From Ilumatobacter sp. (lineage in GTDB: Bacteria; Actinomycetota; Acidimicrobiia; Acidimicrobiales; Ilumatobacteraceae), in assembly GCA_018666235.1 (NCBI GenBank), contig JABJAB010000015.1, positions 18,349-82,348 of the forward strand: a stretch of 64,000 nucleotides of DNA, read 5' to 3'. Under the pieces are notes generated by a model. The model was not told where the DNA came from, made no database searches, and saw only the letters and a list, made by a program, of their open reading frames with translations. Made by a program: the position numbers and the translations under genes. This document shows, in pieces, positions 40,364 to 49,443 of this stretch (position 1 is the first letter of the stretch; every line of letters starts with the position of its first letter).

Positions 40364-41758
40364 TCAGGGACGAATCGCTGTCCCCCGCTCGGGGGACTGG
40401 AGATCGTCGGCGGTCAAGGTGGTCAACTGTTCGTCGGTGGGGACCTCGACGTGGGCGAGCCGGAGTGCGTGGTGGCCAATTGCAGCTTCGAACACGTTGC
40501 GCACGAAGCGGGCGTTGCCGAAGCCGCGGCCGCGCGGCTCGGCTTCGATGATGGTGCCCAGCTCGACTTTCCCGCCGGCATCGAGGTGGTACTCCTTGCT
40601 TCCGCTGATGAGGCCAAAGATGGCGATCAGTTCTTCGGTGTCGTAGTCGGGGAATTCCACCGTCCTGGTGAATCGACTCTTCAAGCCGGGATTGGTGTCG
40701 ATGAGTTCGCTCATCTCGGCCGGATAGCCAGCAGCGATGACCGACAAGTCGTCGCGGTGGTCCTCCATGAACTTGACAATGGTGTCGACCGCTTCGAGAC
40801 CGAAGTCATTCTCGCCGCCACGCGCCAGTGCATACGCCTCGTCGATCAACAAGGTGCCGCCGAGCGCCGACTCCATCACCTGCTTGGTGGTGGAGGCGGT
40901 CTGCCCGACGAATCCAGCGACCAGACCTGACCGATCAGTTTCGACGAGGTGGCCCTTGGAGACGATCCCGAGCGCGCGGAAAATCTGTGAGAGCAAGCGA
41001 GCCACGGTGGTCTTACCGGTACCAGGGTTTCCGGTAAAGACCAGATGTTTACTCGTCTCGATGACGGGCAGGTCGCGTTCTGCTCGAAGCTCTTGCACCC
41101 GGAGCAACGACGTGAGACGACGAACCTCGGCCTTGACGTGATCGAGTCCCACGAGCGCGTCGAGTTCGGCCAACAGCTCCTCAATCGATCGCTCGGGCGG
41201 GAGTTCGACCTCGACGACCGCCGGCGGCGTTTTGCCGGCGGCGACCTCCGCCTGAGCGGGGGCATCGGGCTGCCCCGGTCGGGGCACGGCGTGCTCATCC
41301 ATCACGCCGAGCATCATCATGCGGAAGCGGTCGATTGCCGAGATCTCGTCTGCCGACGGCACCATGTCGAGCGCAGCAGTCGCATGGGCGACCGACAGCG
41401 CATGTGTGTAATAGGCATGGGAGCGTCGCTGGTTGTCGTGTGCGTCCGCCTTGACGAGAAGGTCAAACATGGTGCTCGGCTTGGAGAGCCAGGCAGCGGA
41501 ACCGCCCAAGGTGTCGTCGGTGCGTAGTTGCGTCGGCGTCAGGATCATGGGTGGCGTGAGCTTGCGTCCGAGCGCATCGACCCACGACTCGAGTTCCTGA
41601 GAGGTGTGGCGGCCGTCCGCATCGACGACGCCAGACACGAGATGGGCTGCCTCGATCGTGCATTCACCACGATGATCGGATCCTCCTGACAGCTCTTTCA
41701 GCAGGGAGTTCATCGTCTCGACAAACTCGTCAGACTTGTCTTCGAAGGCAGCGGGCAT
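40364..41758 (-). CDS. CbxX/CfqX-type AAA+ ATPase (EccA-like)
   Basis: A 464-residue protein with a helical N-terminal half and a C-terminal AAA module of the CbxX/EccA family: IEELLAELDALVGLDHVKAEV linker, Walker A FTGNPGTGKTTVARLL, the pore-type ETDRSGLVAGFVGQTA, Walker B GGTLLIDEAYAL, sensor VIAAGYPAEM, and the terminal Arg/lid region RGFGNARFVRNVFE. Relatives act as rubisco activases (CbbX) or as ESX secretion chaperones (EccA). No rubisco or ESX gene is near, so the client is unknown; it may be tied to the divergent swivel-domain protein. Confidence 0.88.
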   Translation of the reverse strand: MPAAFEDKSDEFVETMNSLLKELSGGSDHRGECTIEAAHLVSGVVDADGRHTSQELESWVDALGRKLTPPMILTPTQLRTDDTLGGSAAWLSKPSTMFDLLVKADAHDNQRRSHAYYTHALSVAHATAALDMVPSADEISAIDRFRMMMLGVMDEHAVPRPGQPDAPAQAEVAAGKTPPAVVEVELPPERSIEELLAELDALVGLDHVKAEVRRLTSLLRVQELRAERDLPVIETSKHLVFTGNPGTGKTTVARLLSQIFRALGIVSKGHLVETDRSGLVAGFVGQTASTTKQVMESALGGTLLIDEAYALARGGENDFGLEAVDTIVKFMEDHRDDLSVIAAGYPAEMSELIDTNPGLKSRFTRTVEFPDYDTEELIAIFGLISGSKEYHLDAGGKVELGTIIEAEPRGRGFGNARFVRNVFEAAIGHHALRLAHVEVPTDEQLTTLTADDLQSPERGTAIRP

Positions 41759-41799
41759 GGCCGTCGAGCGTAGATCACCAGGTCTGCCACACTGATTTC

Positions 41800-43449
41800 A
41801 TGACTGATTGGACCGCACCCGGACCCGGCACGTGGGAGCTCGATACCGCGCACTTCGAAGCGACGGTGTCGCGCCCGATGCGTGACCTGATGTCCGAAGC
41901 GATGGGTGCAGGGCTCAGTGTGGGCTTTGAGCTCGCTGGAGCGCCATTGTCGTCGGTCCAAGCACGCTTTGTGAACGGGCGCATGTACACCCGTCTCGTT
42001 CCGCTCGTCGGCGGGAACTCGACGCGACCCACACCGCCGGACAAGGTGTTGTGGCTGGTCACTCGGCTCCATCCGAGGTTCCGGCGGCGGGCCAAGCAAT
42101 CGGCACGGGCAATCGACGGCAAGTTCTGGATGAGCGAGTTCGCCCGATGGGAACGAGAGTGGAAGCCTGAACTGCAGGCGACAAATCGTCGGCTTGGCGA
42201 GGTCCCGGTTGCCGATCTGTCCGATGCTGACCTGGCAAAGCACCTCGATGCGGTCTGGAAGCACGCGGCCTGGGCGGCAGCGTTGCACTTCCGACTTCAT
42301 ACTTCCGATCTGGCGCCGATCGGTCGCCTGCTTGTCGCGGCCGAAGATTGGGGCCTCGACGCCAAGGAGGTGATGGCAACGCTTGCCGGAGCGTCGCCTG
42401 CGACGAGTGCGCCGGCGAGAGCACTGGCTGCGGTCCGCGCCGAACTCGCACGTGTCGAGTCGATGCCTCAAACATTGGACGATGTCCGCTCAGCCAGTCC
42501 TGAGGCCGCAGCCTTGCTCAGCGCCTACCTTGCCGAATTCGGTAATCGAGTCACGACGGGGTACGACCTTCGCAACCGCACGCTCCGAGAACTGCCCGAC
42601 GTCGTGCTTGCATCGATCAACGCATCGGATGTCGATCTCGACGCAGCCGAGCTGGCTGGCGATCGAGCGTTCTCGGCGATGTCGAGCCAGCTTGCCGAGG
42701 CGGACCGGGCCGAGTTTACCAGCCTGGTCGAGGAGGCCAGGACGCTCTACGGCCTCAGAGATGAAAACGGTCCGTTGACCGCAGAGTGGCCAGCTGGCAT
42801 CGCCCGCTACGCGGTACTCGAAGCCGGCCGCCGGTTGCGGGCGTCGGGCAGCATCGACGACCTCGAGCACATTTTCGATGCGTCGATTCCTGAGATCGTC
42901 GGTCTGCTGCGCGACGGCAAGTACCCGCTTGCCGCGGAGCTGAAGACCCGCTGCGATGAACGAATGGGCTGGGAAGCGCTCGACGCACCCGACCGGCTCG
43001 GTCCTCCGAGTGCGCCGCCGCCGGTCGACATCTTGCCCGGTCGCATGCCTGAGCTGATGCGCGCAGTGCTCATGGTGACGTCACTCTTCGACCCTCCTGC
43101 TGGGGAAGAGAGTGACGGTGCTGCTGCAACGCTGTCTGGGGTGGGTGTCGGAACCGAGTCCGTGCGCGGTATTGCACGAGTGGTGGGCAACGCCGACGAA
43201 GCGTTCGAACGAGCGGAGCCGGGCGACATCATTGTCACTCGGCTCACCGTGCCCACGTTCAATTCGGTGTTGGCAATGGCCGGGGGAGTGGTGACCGAAG
43301 GCGGTGGCCTCCTCAGCCATACGGCGGTCATCGCTCGCGAGCTCGGGCTTCCTGCAATCATCGGCGTCGTCGGGGCGCTGACCGGCATCCCAGACGGAGC
43401 CGAGATCGAACTCGACCCGGTGCAGGGCACCGTGACGCTTGTCCGTTGA
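41800..43449 (+). CDS. Orphan PEP-utilising swivel-domain protein
   Basis: A 549-residue protein whose C-terminus (about 465-549) is a PEP-utilising mobile domain with the phospho-acceptor motif GGLLSHTAVIARELGLPAI (His507) and the ending GAEIELDPVQGTVTLVR. The N-terminal 450 residues are helical and resemble the central part of rifampin phosphotransferase-like and PEP-synthase-related proteins, but no ATP-grasp nucleotide domain is visible here or in the neighbours. It cannot by itself carry out the usual three-domain phosphotransfer. It may need a partner, or the domain may be structural. Divergent from the AAA ATPase; 45 bases before the CoxD-like gene. Confidence 0.8.
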   Translation: MTDWTAPGPGTWELDTAHFEATVSRPMRDLMSEAMGAGLSVGFELAGAPLSSVQARFVNGRMYTRLVPLVGGNSTRPTPPDKVLWLVTRLHPRFRRRAKQSARAIDGKFWMSEFARWEREWKPELQATNRRLGEVPVADLSDADLAKHLDAVWKHAAWAAALHFRLHTSDLAPIGRLLVAAEDWGLDAKEVMATLAGASPATSAPARALAAVRAELARVESMPQTLDDVRSASPEAAALLSAYLAEFGNRVTTGYDLRNRTLRELPDVVLASINASDVDLDAAELAGDRAFSAMSSQLAEADRAEFTSLVEEARTLYGLRDENGPLTAEWPAGIARYAVLEAGRRLRASGSIDDLEHIFDASIPEIVGLLRDGKYPLAAELKTRCDERMGWEALDAPDRLGPPSAPPPVDILPGRMPELMRAVLMVTSLFDPPAGEESDGAAATLSGVGVGTESVRGIARVVGNADEAFERAEPGDIIVTRLTVPTFNSVLAMAGGVVTEGGGLLSHTAVIARELGLPAIIGVVGALTGIPDGAEIELDPVQGTVTLVR

Positions 43450-43494
43450 TTCCAATTGCTGATGGCCGCAGCTTGAGAACTAGCGTCATCGCCC

Positions 43495-44391
43495 ATGACG
43501 ACTGACACCGGCGCTGTTGCCGACACCAATCGCTTCCAGGATGTGCAGGGGGTCCGCGACGCCCTCAAGGAAGTGAACTACCTGGCAGACGATGGCATTG
43601 CCGGCGTGGCATTCCTCGCCGACCGCCTCGGCAAGCCGATCCTCGTCGAAGGGCCCGCCGGAACCGGCAAGACCCAGCTCGCCAAGTCCATTGCCGAGAT
43701 CACCGGCTCGCGGCTGATCCGGCTCCAGTGCTACGAGGGGCTCGACGAGAGCAAAGCGCTCTACGAGTGGAACTACAAGAAGCAACTCTTGCGCATCCAG
43801 ACCGAGCGCGGCGACAACGAAGACTGGACGGAGATGAAGGACGACATCTTCTCCGACGAGTTCCTGCTGACACGCCCGCTGCTGGAGGCGATTACCGCGG
43901 ACGAGCCTGTTGTCTTGCTGATCGACGAAGTCGACCGCGTCGAAGTCGAGACCGAGGCGTTGCTGCTCGAGATCCTCTCCGATTACCAGGTCTCGATCCC
44001 TGAGCTGGGCACGATTACCGCGAAGCAGATTCCGCTGGTGTTCCTCACGTCGAACAACACACGTGAGCTGTCCGAGGCGCTCAAGCGTCGCTGTCTCTAC
44101 TTGCACGTCGACTATCCCGAGCTCGACCGCGAACGTGAAATCGTGCTCGCCAAGGTGCCGGACATCACCGAGTCGCTGGCCGACCAGGTTGCCCGCATTG
44201 TGCGGTCGATCCGTCAACTCGATCTGAAGAAGGCCCCGAGCGTCTCGGAGACCCTCGACTGGGCCCGCACGCTGATGATCCTCAACATCGACACGATCGA
44301 CGAGCAGACCGCCAAAGAAACGCTCAACATCCTGCTGAAGTACCAGACCGACATCGCCAAGGCCACCAAAGAGTTGTCGGTCGACGACTGA
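43495..44391 (+). CDS. MoxR-family AAA+ ATPase, CoxD-type
   Basis: A 298-residue MoxR ATPase with Walker A EGPAGTGKTQLAKSI, LIRLQCYEGLDESKALYEWNYKKQLL (characteristic of the CoxD/NorQ branch), Walker B PVVLLIDEVDRVE and sensor FLTSNNTRELSEALKRRC. CoxD-type ATPases with their VWA partners mature metal cofactors, for example the sulfurated Cu-Mo centre of CO dehydrogenase. No molybdenum hydroxylase gene is in the window, so the client is probably elsewhere. The next gene starts 3 bases downstream and encodes the matching VWA protein. Confidence 0.92.
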   Translation: MTTDTGAVADTNRFQDVQGVRDALKEVNYLADDGIAGVAFLADRLGKPILVEGPAGTGKTQLAKSIAEITGSRLIRLQCYEGLDESKALYEWNYKKQLLRIQTERGDNEDWTEMKDDIFSDEFLLTRPLLEAITADEPVVLLIDEVDRVEVETEALLLEILSDYQVSIPELGTITAKQIPLVFLTSNNTRELSEALKRRCLYLHVDYPELDREREIVLAKVPDITESLADQVARIVRSIRQLDLKKAPSVSETLDWARTLMILNIDTIDEQTAKETLNILLKYQTDIAKATKELSVDD

Positions 44392-44394
44392 GTC

Positions 44395-45828
44395 ATGCTG
44401 GAACTCCTGAACGGCTTCGTCGTCGAACTCCGCAACGCCGGCCTCCCGGTCAGCCTGACGGAGAACCTCGATGCAATGGAAGCGGTGCAACACATCCCGA
44501 TTGAGGATCGCGACGCGTTCAAGTACGCGCTCGGGGCCACACTGATCAAGAATCACGCGCATTGGCGCAGCTTCGAGACGGTGTTCGAGGTCTACTTCAG
44601 CCTGCGCGGCCCTGAGTACAAGATCGGCGACGGTGACGGTGAGACCGACATCGACGAGATGTGGCGCGAAATGCAGGAGCAGCAGCAGGAGGGCAACGGC
44701 GGCCAGGGCGGCATGGACGGAATGACGCCCGAAGAGATCGCCCAGATGCTCATGCAGGCGTTGATGAACGGCGACCAGGGCATGATGCGCGCCATGGCCA
44801 AGCAAAGCGTCCAACGCTTTGCTGGAATGGAGCCGGGACGCCCTGTCGGTGGGACGTACTATCTCTACCGCACACTGCGGAACCTCGATCTCGACGGCAT
44901 GCTCGACAAGATGATGGAGCAGTCGCGAGAGGACGCTCCCGATGACTTGACCTCCCTTGAGGAACGGTTGGAGAAAGAGGAGTACGCCGACCGGATCGAA
45001 AAGTTCAAGGGTGAGATCGAGGCCGAAATCCGTCGACGCCTCGTGGCGGACCGTGGCGCCGAAGCGATGGCCAAGACGCTCCGCAAGCCGCTGCCCGAAG
45101 ACGTCGAGTTCATGCACGCCTCCCGTGATGAGATGACGGCACTGAAGAAGTCGCTGCAACCGTTGACTCGCAAGCTCGCGGCTCGCTTGGCTCGCAAGCG
45201 TAAGCACGGCCGCAAGGGCCCGCTCGATTTCCGCAATACCGTCCGACACTCACTCAGCTACGGCGGTGTGCCGGCTGAGCCGAAGTTCAAGTATCCGCGG
45301 CCAGCAAAACCCGAACTCATGGTGGTTGCCGACATCTCTGGTTCCGTCGCGGCCTTCGCACGGTTCACGCTGATGCTCGTCTATGCGATCTCTGGCCAGT
45401 TCAGCAAGGTTCGTTCGTTCGTCTTCATCGACGGCCTCGACGAAGTCACCGACTACTTCAAGGCCACCGAAGACATCACCGAAGCCATTCACCGCGTCAA
45501 CACCGAGGCCGATGTGGTGTGGGTCGACGGGCACTCCGACTATGGCCACGCCTTCGAAGTCTTCTGGAACAAGTACGGCAAGGACGTCGGCCCGAAGACC
45601 ACGGTGCTGCTGCTTGGCGATGCTCGGAACAACTATCACGCCAGCCAGAGCTGGGTGGTCAAAGAGATTCAGCAGAAGGCACGCCACGTGTACTGGCTGA
45701 ATCCAGAACCGAAGAGCTACTGGAATACCGGTGACTCCATCGTTGGCGAGTACGGCACCTACACCGACGGTGTCTATGAATGTCGCAACTTGCGCCAACT
45801 CGAAGGCTTCGTCGAGAAGCTCGCCTAA
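44395..45828 (+). CDS. CoxE-like VWA-domain protein
   Basis: A 477-residue protein. A conserved N-terminal part (LLNGFVVELRNAGLPVSLTENLDAME) leads to an acidic Gln/Glu/Gly linker (EMQEQQQEGNGGQGG), a helical middle, and a C-terminal von Willebrand A domain starting PELMVVADISGSVAAF, whose DxSxS metal-ion-dependent adhesion site is intact. It forms the usual ATPase-VWA pair with the preceding CoxD-like gene. Convergent with the nitroreductase gene at 22 bases. Confidence 0.92.
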   Translation: MLELLNGFVVELRNAGLPVSLTENLDAMEAVQHIPIEDRDAFKYALGATLIKNHAHWRSFETVFEVYFSLRGPEYKIGDGDGETDIDEMWREMQEQQQEGNGGQGGMDGMTPEEIAQMLMQALMNGDQGMMRAMAKQSVQRFAGMEPGRPVGGTYYLYRTLRNLDLDGMLDKMMEQSREDAPDDLTSLEERLEKEEYADRIEKFKGEIEAEIRRRLVADRGAEAMAKTLRKPLPEDVEFMHASRDEMTALKKSLQPLTRKLAARLARKRKHGRKGPLDFRNTVRHSLSYGGVPAEPKFKYPRPAKPELMVVADISGSVAAFARFTLMLVYAISGQFSKVRSFVFIDGLDEVTDYFKATEDITEAIHRVNTEADVVWVDGHSDYGHAFEVFWNKYGKDVGPKTTVLLLGDARNNYHASQSWVVKEIQQKARHVYWLNPEPKSYWNTGDSIVGEYGTYTDGVYECRNLRQLEGFVEKLA

Positions 45829-45850
45829 TTCGTCAAAGGGTCGGCCGACC

Positions 45851-46579
45851 TCATTGCGGATCGGGACCGATGATGGTCAACACCTGATCGAGCGGCTTGC
45901 GAGCCAATCGGGGGACTTGGCAATCCTCAACCGGAAAGCCGACAGGGAACAACACGAACGGGCGCTCATGTGCGCCGCGTCCGAGCAGCTTGGTCAGAAA
46001 CGCCATCGGAGTTGGCGTGTGGGTCAGCGTTGCCAAGCCCATGTTGTGCAGCGCTGTGATGAACATGCCCGCGGCGATACCGCAGCTCTCCTTGACGTAG
46101 TAGTGCGTCCGCTTGGAACCGTCGTCGCGAATTCCGTAGCGCTCTTCGAACAACACCACGATCCATGGCGCGATCTCGAGGAACTCCTTGTGCCAGTCCG
46201 TGCCGAGCGGTGCGAGTTCGTGTTGCCACGCATCGTTCATCCGGTGTTCTTCGTAGTTGATTCGCTCTTCGGCTTCGGCCGCGAGGCGGATCTCGCGCTT
46301 CGTCGCCGGGTCAGAGATCGCGATGAACTGCCAAGGTTGTTGGTGTGCGCCCGACGGCGCTGTCGACGCAGTCCTGACGGCCGCCTCGATCAGCCCAACC
46401 GGCACAGGTTCGTCGGACAGCATGCGCACGCTTCGGCGGCGGTCCATCAACTGATGAAGATCATCGGCCCGGCCCGCCATTTCTGCAGATGAGTACCGAC
46501 GAAAGTCGAGACGGTCGAACGGGTGCTCGGCGACAGCAGCAGGGGAGGGGTACGGGAACTCGTAGCGATCGATGCTCAC
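45851..46579 (-). CDS. Nitroreductase-family flavoprotein, iodotyrosine-deiodinase-like
   Basis: FMN enzyme of 242 residues from GTG 46579, with the N-terminus YEFPYPSPAAVAEHPFDRLDFRRYS typical of the iodotyrosine deiodinase (IYD) branch. RRRSVRMLSDEPVP binds the FMN phosphate, and APSGAHQQPWQFIAI and GLATLTHTPTPM form the rest of the pocket. IYD enzymes remove iodide or bromide from halotyrosines; close relatives reduce other substrates, so the halogen role is only a possibility. It is the last gene of the minus-strand run LacI, Gfo/Idh, serine protease, nitroreductase, 19 bases after the protease gene. Confidence 0.85.
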   Translation of the reverse strand: MSIDRYEFPYPSPAAVAEHPFDRLDFRRYSSAEMAGRADDLHQLMDRRRSVRMLSDEPVPVGLIEAAVRTASTAPSGAHQQPWQFIAISDPATKREIRLAAEAEERINYEEHRMNDAWQHELAPLGTDWHKEFLEIAPWIVVLFEERYGIRDDGSKRTHYYVKESCGIAAGMFITALHNMGLATLTHTPTPMAFLTKLLGRGAHERPFVLFPVGFPVEDCQVPRLARKPLDQVLTIIGPDPQ

Positions 46580-46598
46580 GACCGCACTGTTGCACATC

Positions 46599-47246
46599 TC
46601 ACTGGCATCGGTCGGTGGCGTCGAGTGGACGCTCGCTGAGCAGACGCTCCAACTCGCCGTCGTCCGTCGCAAAGGCGGTCTGGGGCCGCGGTCGTGACCG
46701 TGCGTAAATGATTCCGACGACGTCGCCGGACCCGTCAACGACCGCACCGCCTGAATCGCCGACGGAGATGTCGCCGACCAGTTCGAGGCCGGACCGGCGG
46801 ACCTCATCTTCGACATAGATGTCCTCAATGGTGATGTCGAGTCTGCGGGTGATCATCACGCTCACTGGGCGCACGCCGTTGTCGGGCGACCAGACAACAG
46901 CAAGTGCGTCGCCGACTTCGGCTCGGCCGACGGCGAGCGGTGGTGCAGCGAGGCCTGGAACGTCGAGCAGTGCGAGGTCCGCGTCTTTGTCAAAGGACAC
47001 GACGGTGGCAGGAAACTCGACGCCGAAGGAGTCGACAACGGTGATCGCCGTCGCGCCCGCGACTGTATGGGCGGTGGTGACGACATGCCCTGGGCGGTCC
47101 ACGGCGATCCCACTCCCAAATTCTTTGGTGGTTCCTGCGCAGCCCTCAGCCACGATGCCGACGCCGGACTGGACAACGTCTGGTGCCGAGTCGCCGTCGC
47201 ACCCGAGCAGCGCGACGGCCATCAGCGCGGCAACGAGATGCTTCAC
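46599..47246 (-). CDS. Trypsin-like serine protease, lipoprotein
   Basis: A 215-residue exported protease. Signal peptide with lipobox ALLGC (Cys16), then a short HtrA/trypsin-fold domain with the triad His60 (TTAHTV), Asp90 (DKDADLALL) and Ser165 (GDSGGAV). There is no PDZ domain, and the chain ends shortly after the protease fold, so it is a minimal extracytoplasmic protease. GTG 47246 overlaps the Gfo/Idh stop by GTGA (47243-47246), which makes it part of the operon behind the LacI gene despite having no obvious metabolic link to it. Confidence 0.87.
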   Translation of the reverse strand: MKHLVAALMAVALLGCDGDSAPDVVQSGVGIVAEGCAGTTKEFGSGIAVDRPGHVVTTAHTVAGATAITVVDSFGVEFPATVVSFDKDADLALLDVPGLAAPPLAVGRAEVGDALAVVWSPDNGVRPVSVMITRRLDITIEDIYVEDEVRRSGLELVGDISVGDSGGAVVDGSGDVVGIIYARSRPRPQTAFATDDGELERLLSERPLDATDRCQ

Positions 47247-48358
47247 CGTCGAGCGTCGAGGAGTCGCCCGTCGCCCGCCGCGCTCTGTGTGGCGAGGTCG
47301 ATGAGATGCTGCACGATGGCGCCTTCCGCGATGTCTGGTTCGATCGGCCTGCCAGCGCGCACCGCGTCGACCCAGTCGCCGACCATTGCACCGCCTGCGC
47401 GGAACACATCACGGTAAGTGTCATGGACGCGGTCGCGACGTGCGCCATTCCAGATGTCGTCCGGAACGTCGAGCACCTGCGCTGGACCGGGCTGATCGGC
47501 TCGGACCCCACTCACTTGCTGCAGGTTCGACCAATCGTTGACCGCGTAGATCGTCCCATCTGTTCCGTGCAGATCAAGGTGGTGTGTCTGGTTGAACTCA
47601 GTACCTTCCCAGCTCGCGGCGCACACTTGGAGCGAGCCATGGGCTCCGTTCGCGAACCGAACGGTCATCAGAGCGGAATCTTCGTTCTGCTCGTATGGCG
47701 AGCCATCTGGTCGTGGGCCGCGCTGATAGAAACTGTCGCTGACGCAGCCGATGTGGGTGATCTCGCCAAGCAGCCAGCGCGCGACGTGGAGCCAGTGACT
47801 TCCGAGGTCGCCGAGGACGCCCGAACCCGCCAACTCCTGATCGAATCGCCAGTTGTACTCGTGATCGCGGGCGTACCCCGTGAAGTAGCGCATGTTGAGA
47901 TGGAATGGCGTGCCGACGTATCCGGTGTCGATCAGTCGCTTCACGAACTGGTTGGTCGGCATGTACCGATACGTGAACGGGACGAGCGTGATCGCTCCGG
48001 TCTCGGCGGCCCGTCGGGCCATGCGATCTGCAGCAGCGACGTCAGGGGCAAGCGGCTTTTCGCACAGCACGTGGAGTCCGCGGTCGAGTGCGGTCATCGT
48101 CAGCTCTTCATGGCTATCCGTGCCGGTCGCCACCACCACTGCATCGAGCCGCTCGGGGTCAAGGAAGTCGTCGCTGTCGACCGAGAACCACGGCACATCC
48201 CACGTGGCTGCAAGCGCTTCAGCGGTGGCGGCGGTACGCCCGCAGAGGCCGACCACGCTGGCGCCGGGATGGGCAGCGAAGGCTGGCAAGTACATCGAGT
48301 CTGCCCACCAACTGGTCCCGACGATGCCGACTCGAAGCGGCGTGGGGTCGGTGGTCAT
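47243..48358 (-). CDS. Gfo/Idh/MocA-family oxidoreductase (cyclitol dehydrogenase candidate)
   Basis: A 371-residue NAD(P)-dependent sugar or cyclitol dehydrogenase: Rossmann start RVGIVGTSWWADSMYLPAF, VVVATGTDSHEELTMTALDRGLHVLCEKPLA with the EKP motif Lys, then FTYRYMPTNQFVKRLID and GSHWLHVARWLLGE, where the usual catalytic His of the family lies. It overlaps the LacI gene by ATGA (48355-48358) and faces the iol operon, so it is probably a scyllo-, chiro- or other inositol dehydrogenase controlled by the same repressor (inference). Confidence 0.85.
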   Translation of the reverse strand: MTTDPTPLRVGIVGTSWWADSMYLPAFAAHPGASVVGLCGRTAATAEALAATWDVPWFSVDSDDFLDPERLDAVVVATGTDSHEELTMTALDRGLHVLCEKPLAPDVAAADRMARRAAETGAITLVPFTYRYMPTNQFVKRLIDTGYVGTPFHLNMRYFTGYARDHEYNWRFDQELAGSGVLGDLGSHWLHVARWLLGEITHIGCVSDSFYQRGPRPDGSPYEQNEDSALMTVRFANGAHGSLQVCAASWEGTEFNQTHHLDLHGTDGTIYAVNDWSNLQQVSGVRADQPGPAQVLDVPDDIWNGARRDRVHDTYRDVFRAGGAMVGDWVDAVRAGRPIEPDIAEGAIVQHLIDLATQSAAGDGRLLDARR

Positions 48359-49368
48359 GTTGATTCTCCTGCTGTCAGGCGGCTGCTCGTCTTACGTTTG
48401 ACCAGGGCCGGTGCAATCATGTGGTGGACCGAGTCGGTGCGCTCGTCGCGGAGTCGTTCGAGTATGAACCCCACCGCCAGGCGCCCGAGCTCGTCTCGCG
48501 GTTGGTTCACCGTCGTCAGAGACAGATGCTGCATTGCGGCGAGTGCCGTATTGTCGTAGCCGACGATGGAGACGTCATCCGGCACGGCGAGACCTGCGTC
48601 CTCGATGCGATCGAGCGCGCCTGCCGCGGACAAGTCATTCGCCGCAAAGATGGCGGTGGGTCGGCTGGATTGGTTCAGCAGTTCGCTGGCCGCGTGATAT
48701 CCGCCAGACTCGGTGAAGTCTCCGCCGGCCGTGACAATCTCGGCGGACAATCCATGATCCGTCATCGCCTGTGAGTAGCCGCGTCGACGCGCTTCGGCGC
48801 CCGCTCCGGTGCCGCCGTCGATGTGTGCGATGCGACGGTGTCCAAGCTCGACCAGATAGTCGACCGCGAGACGCGCTCCGGTGACATCGTCGGTGTTGAC
48901 CGAATCGATGACCTGGCTTCGACTGCTCCGACCGACCACCACCATCTTGGTGCTCTCCGAAGCTGCCTCGATGGTCGACATCGGCATCGTTGCGCCGGCG
49001 GTGATGATGCCGTCGACTCGGAACTGGAGAAAGGTTTCCACCATCTCCGCTTCGCCCGACGGTGAACGTTTTCCGTTGCCGATGAGGACGCGGTAACCGG
49101 CTTCGTCGGAAGCAGCCTGGATGCCGTCGATGATCTCCGCGAAGAAAGGGTTGTGGATGTCGTTGAGGACCACACCGATCGTGTTGGTCCGGCGACTCGC
49201 CAGGTTTCGAGCGAGGACGTTGGGGCGGTAGCCGAGATGTTCGGCAGCATCGAGGACGAGCTGGCGGCGGTAGTCCGAGACGTTCGGTGCCTGCCGCATG
49301 ACGAGCGAGACGAGCGCGAGTGAAACCCCAGCGCGCTCGGCGACTTGTTGCATCGTGGGTTGTGACAT
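48355..49368 (-). CDS. LacI-family transcriptional regulator of the inositol locus
   Basis: A 337-residue repressor. The N-terminal helix-turn-helix (TMQQVAERAGVSLALVSLVM, then the hinge GYRPNVLARNLASRRTNTIGVVL) is joined to a periplasmic-binding-protein-like effector domain. The recognition helix reads VSLALVSLVM in place of the usual VSxxTVSRVL. It is divergent from the iol operon, and the 117-base gap holds a promoter and a perfect palindrome, so it is the likely repressor of both arms, relieved by an inositol-derived ligand. ATG 49368 was chosen because it gives the standard family N-terminus. Confidence 0.9.
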   Translation of the reverse strand: MSQPTMQQVAERAGVSLALVSLVMRQAPNVSDYRRQLVLDAAEHLGYRPNVLARNLASRRTNTIGVVLNDIHNPFFAEIIDGIQAASDEAGYRVLIGNGKRSPSGEAEMVETFLQFRVDGIITAGATMPMSTIEAASESTKMVVVGRSSRSQVIDSVNTDDVTGARLAVDYLVELGHRRIAHIDGGTGAGAEARRRGYSQAMTDHGLSAEIVTAGGDFTESGGYHAASELLNQSSRPTAIFAANDLSAAGALDRIEDAGLAVPDDVSIVGYDNTALAAMQHLSLTTVNQPRDELGRLAVGFILERLRDERTDSVHHMIAPALVKRKTSSRLTAGEST

Positions 49369-49402
49369 ATGAGGGGGTCCGGTCCGTTGATGCCAGCTGG
49401 GC

Positions 49403-49432
49403 TTGACACGTCGTAGTGACAAGAGCCATAGT
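49403..49432 (+). promoter_or_regulatory. Predicted sigma70-type promoter of the iol operon
   Basis: A perfect ttgaca -35 box at 49403-49408 is followed after 18 bases by catagt (49427-49432), a 4 of 6 match to tataat. Transcription toward the IolE-like gene would begin around 49438-49441, just before the palindromic operator. The leader to the GTG at 49486 contains a gggggag ribosome site. Confidence 0.6.
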
Positions 49433-49443
49433 AGCCACATCGG

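Noticed and set aside
43486..45249. A 587-codon minus-strand open frame opposite the CoxD/CoxE pair.
   Set aside because: Low-complexity Leu/Val/Asp-rich translation with no motif; it mirrors two strongly supported genes.
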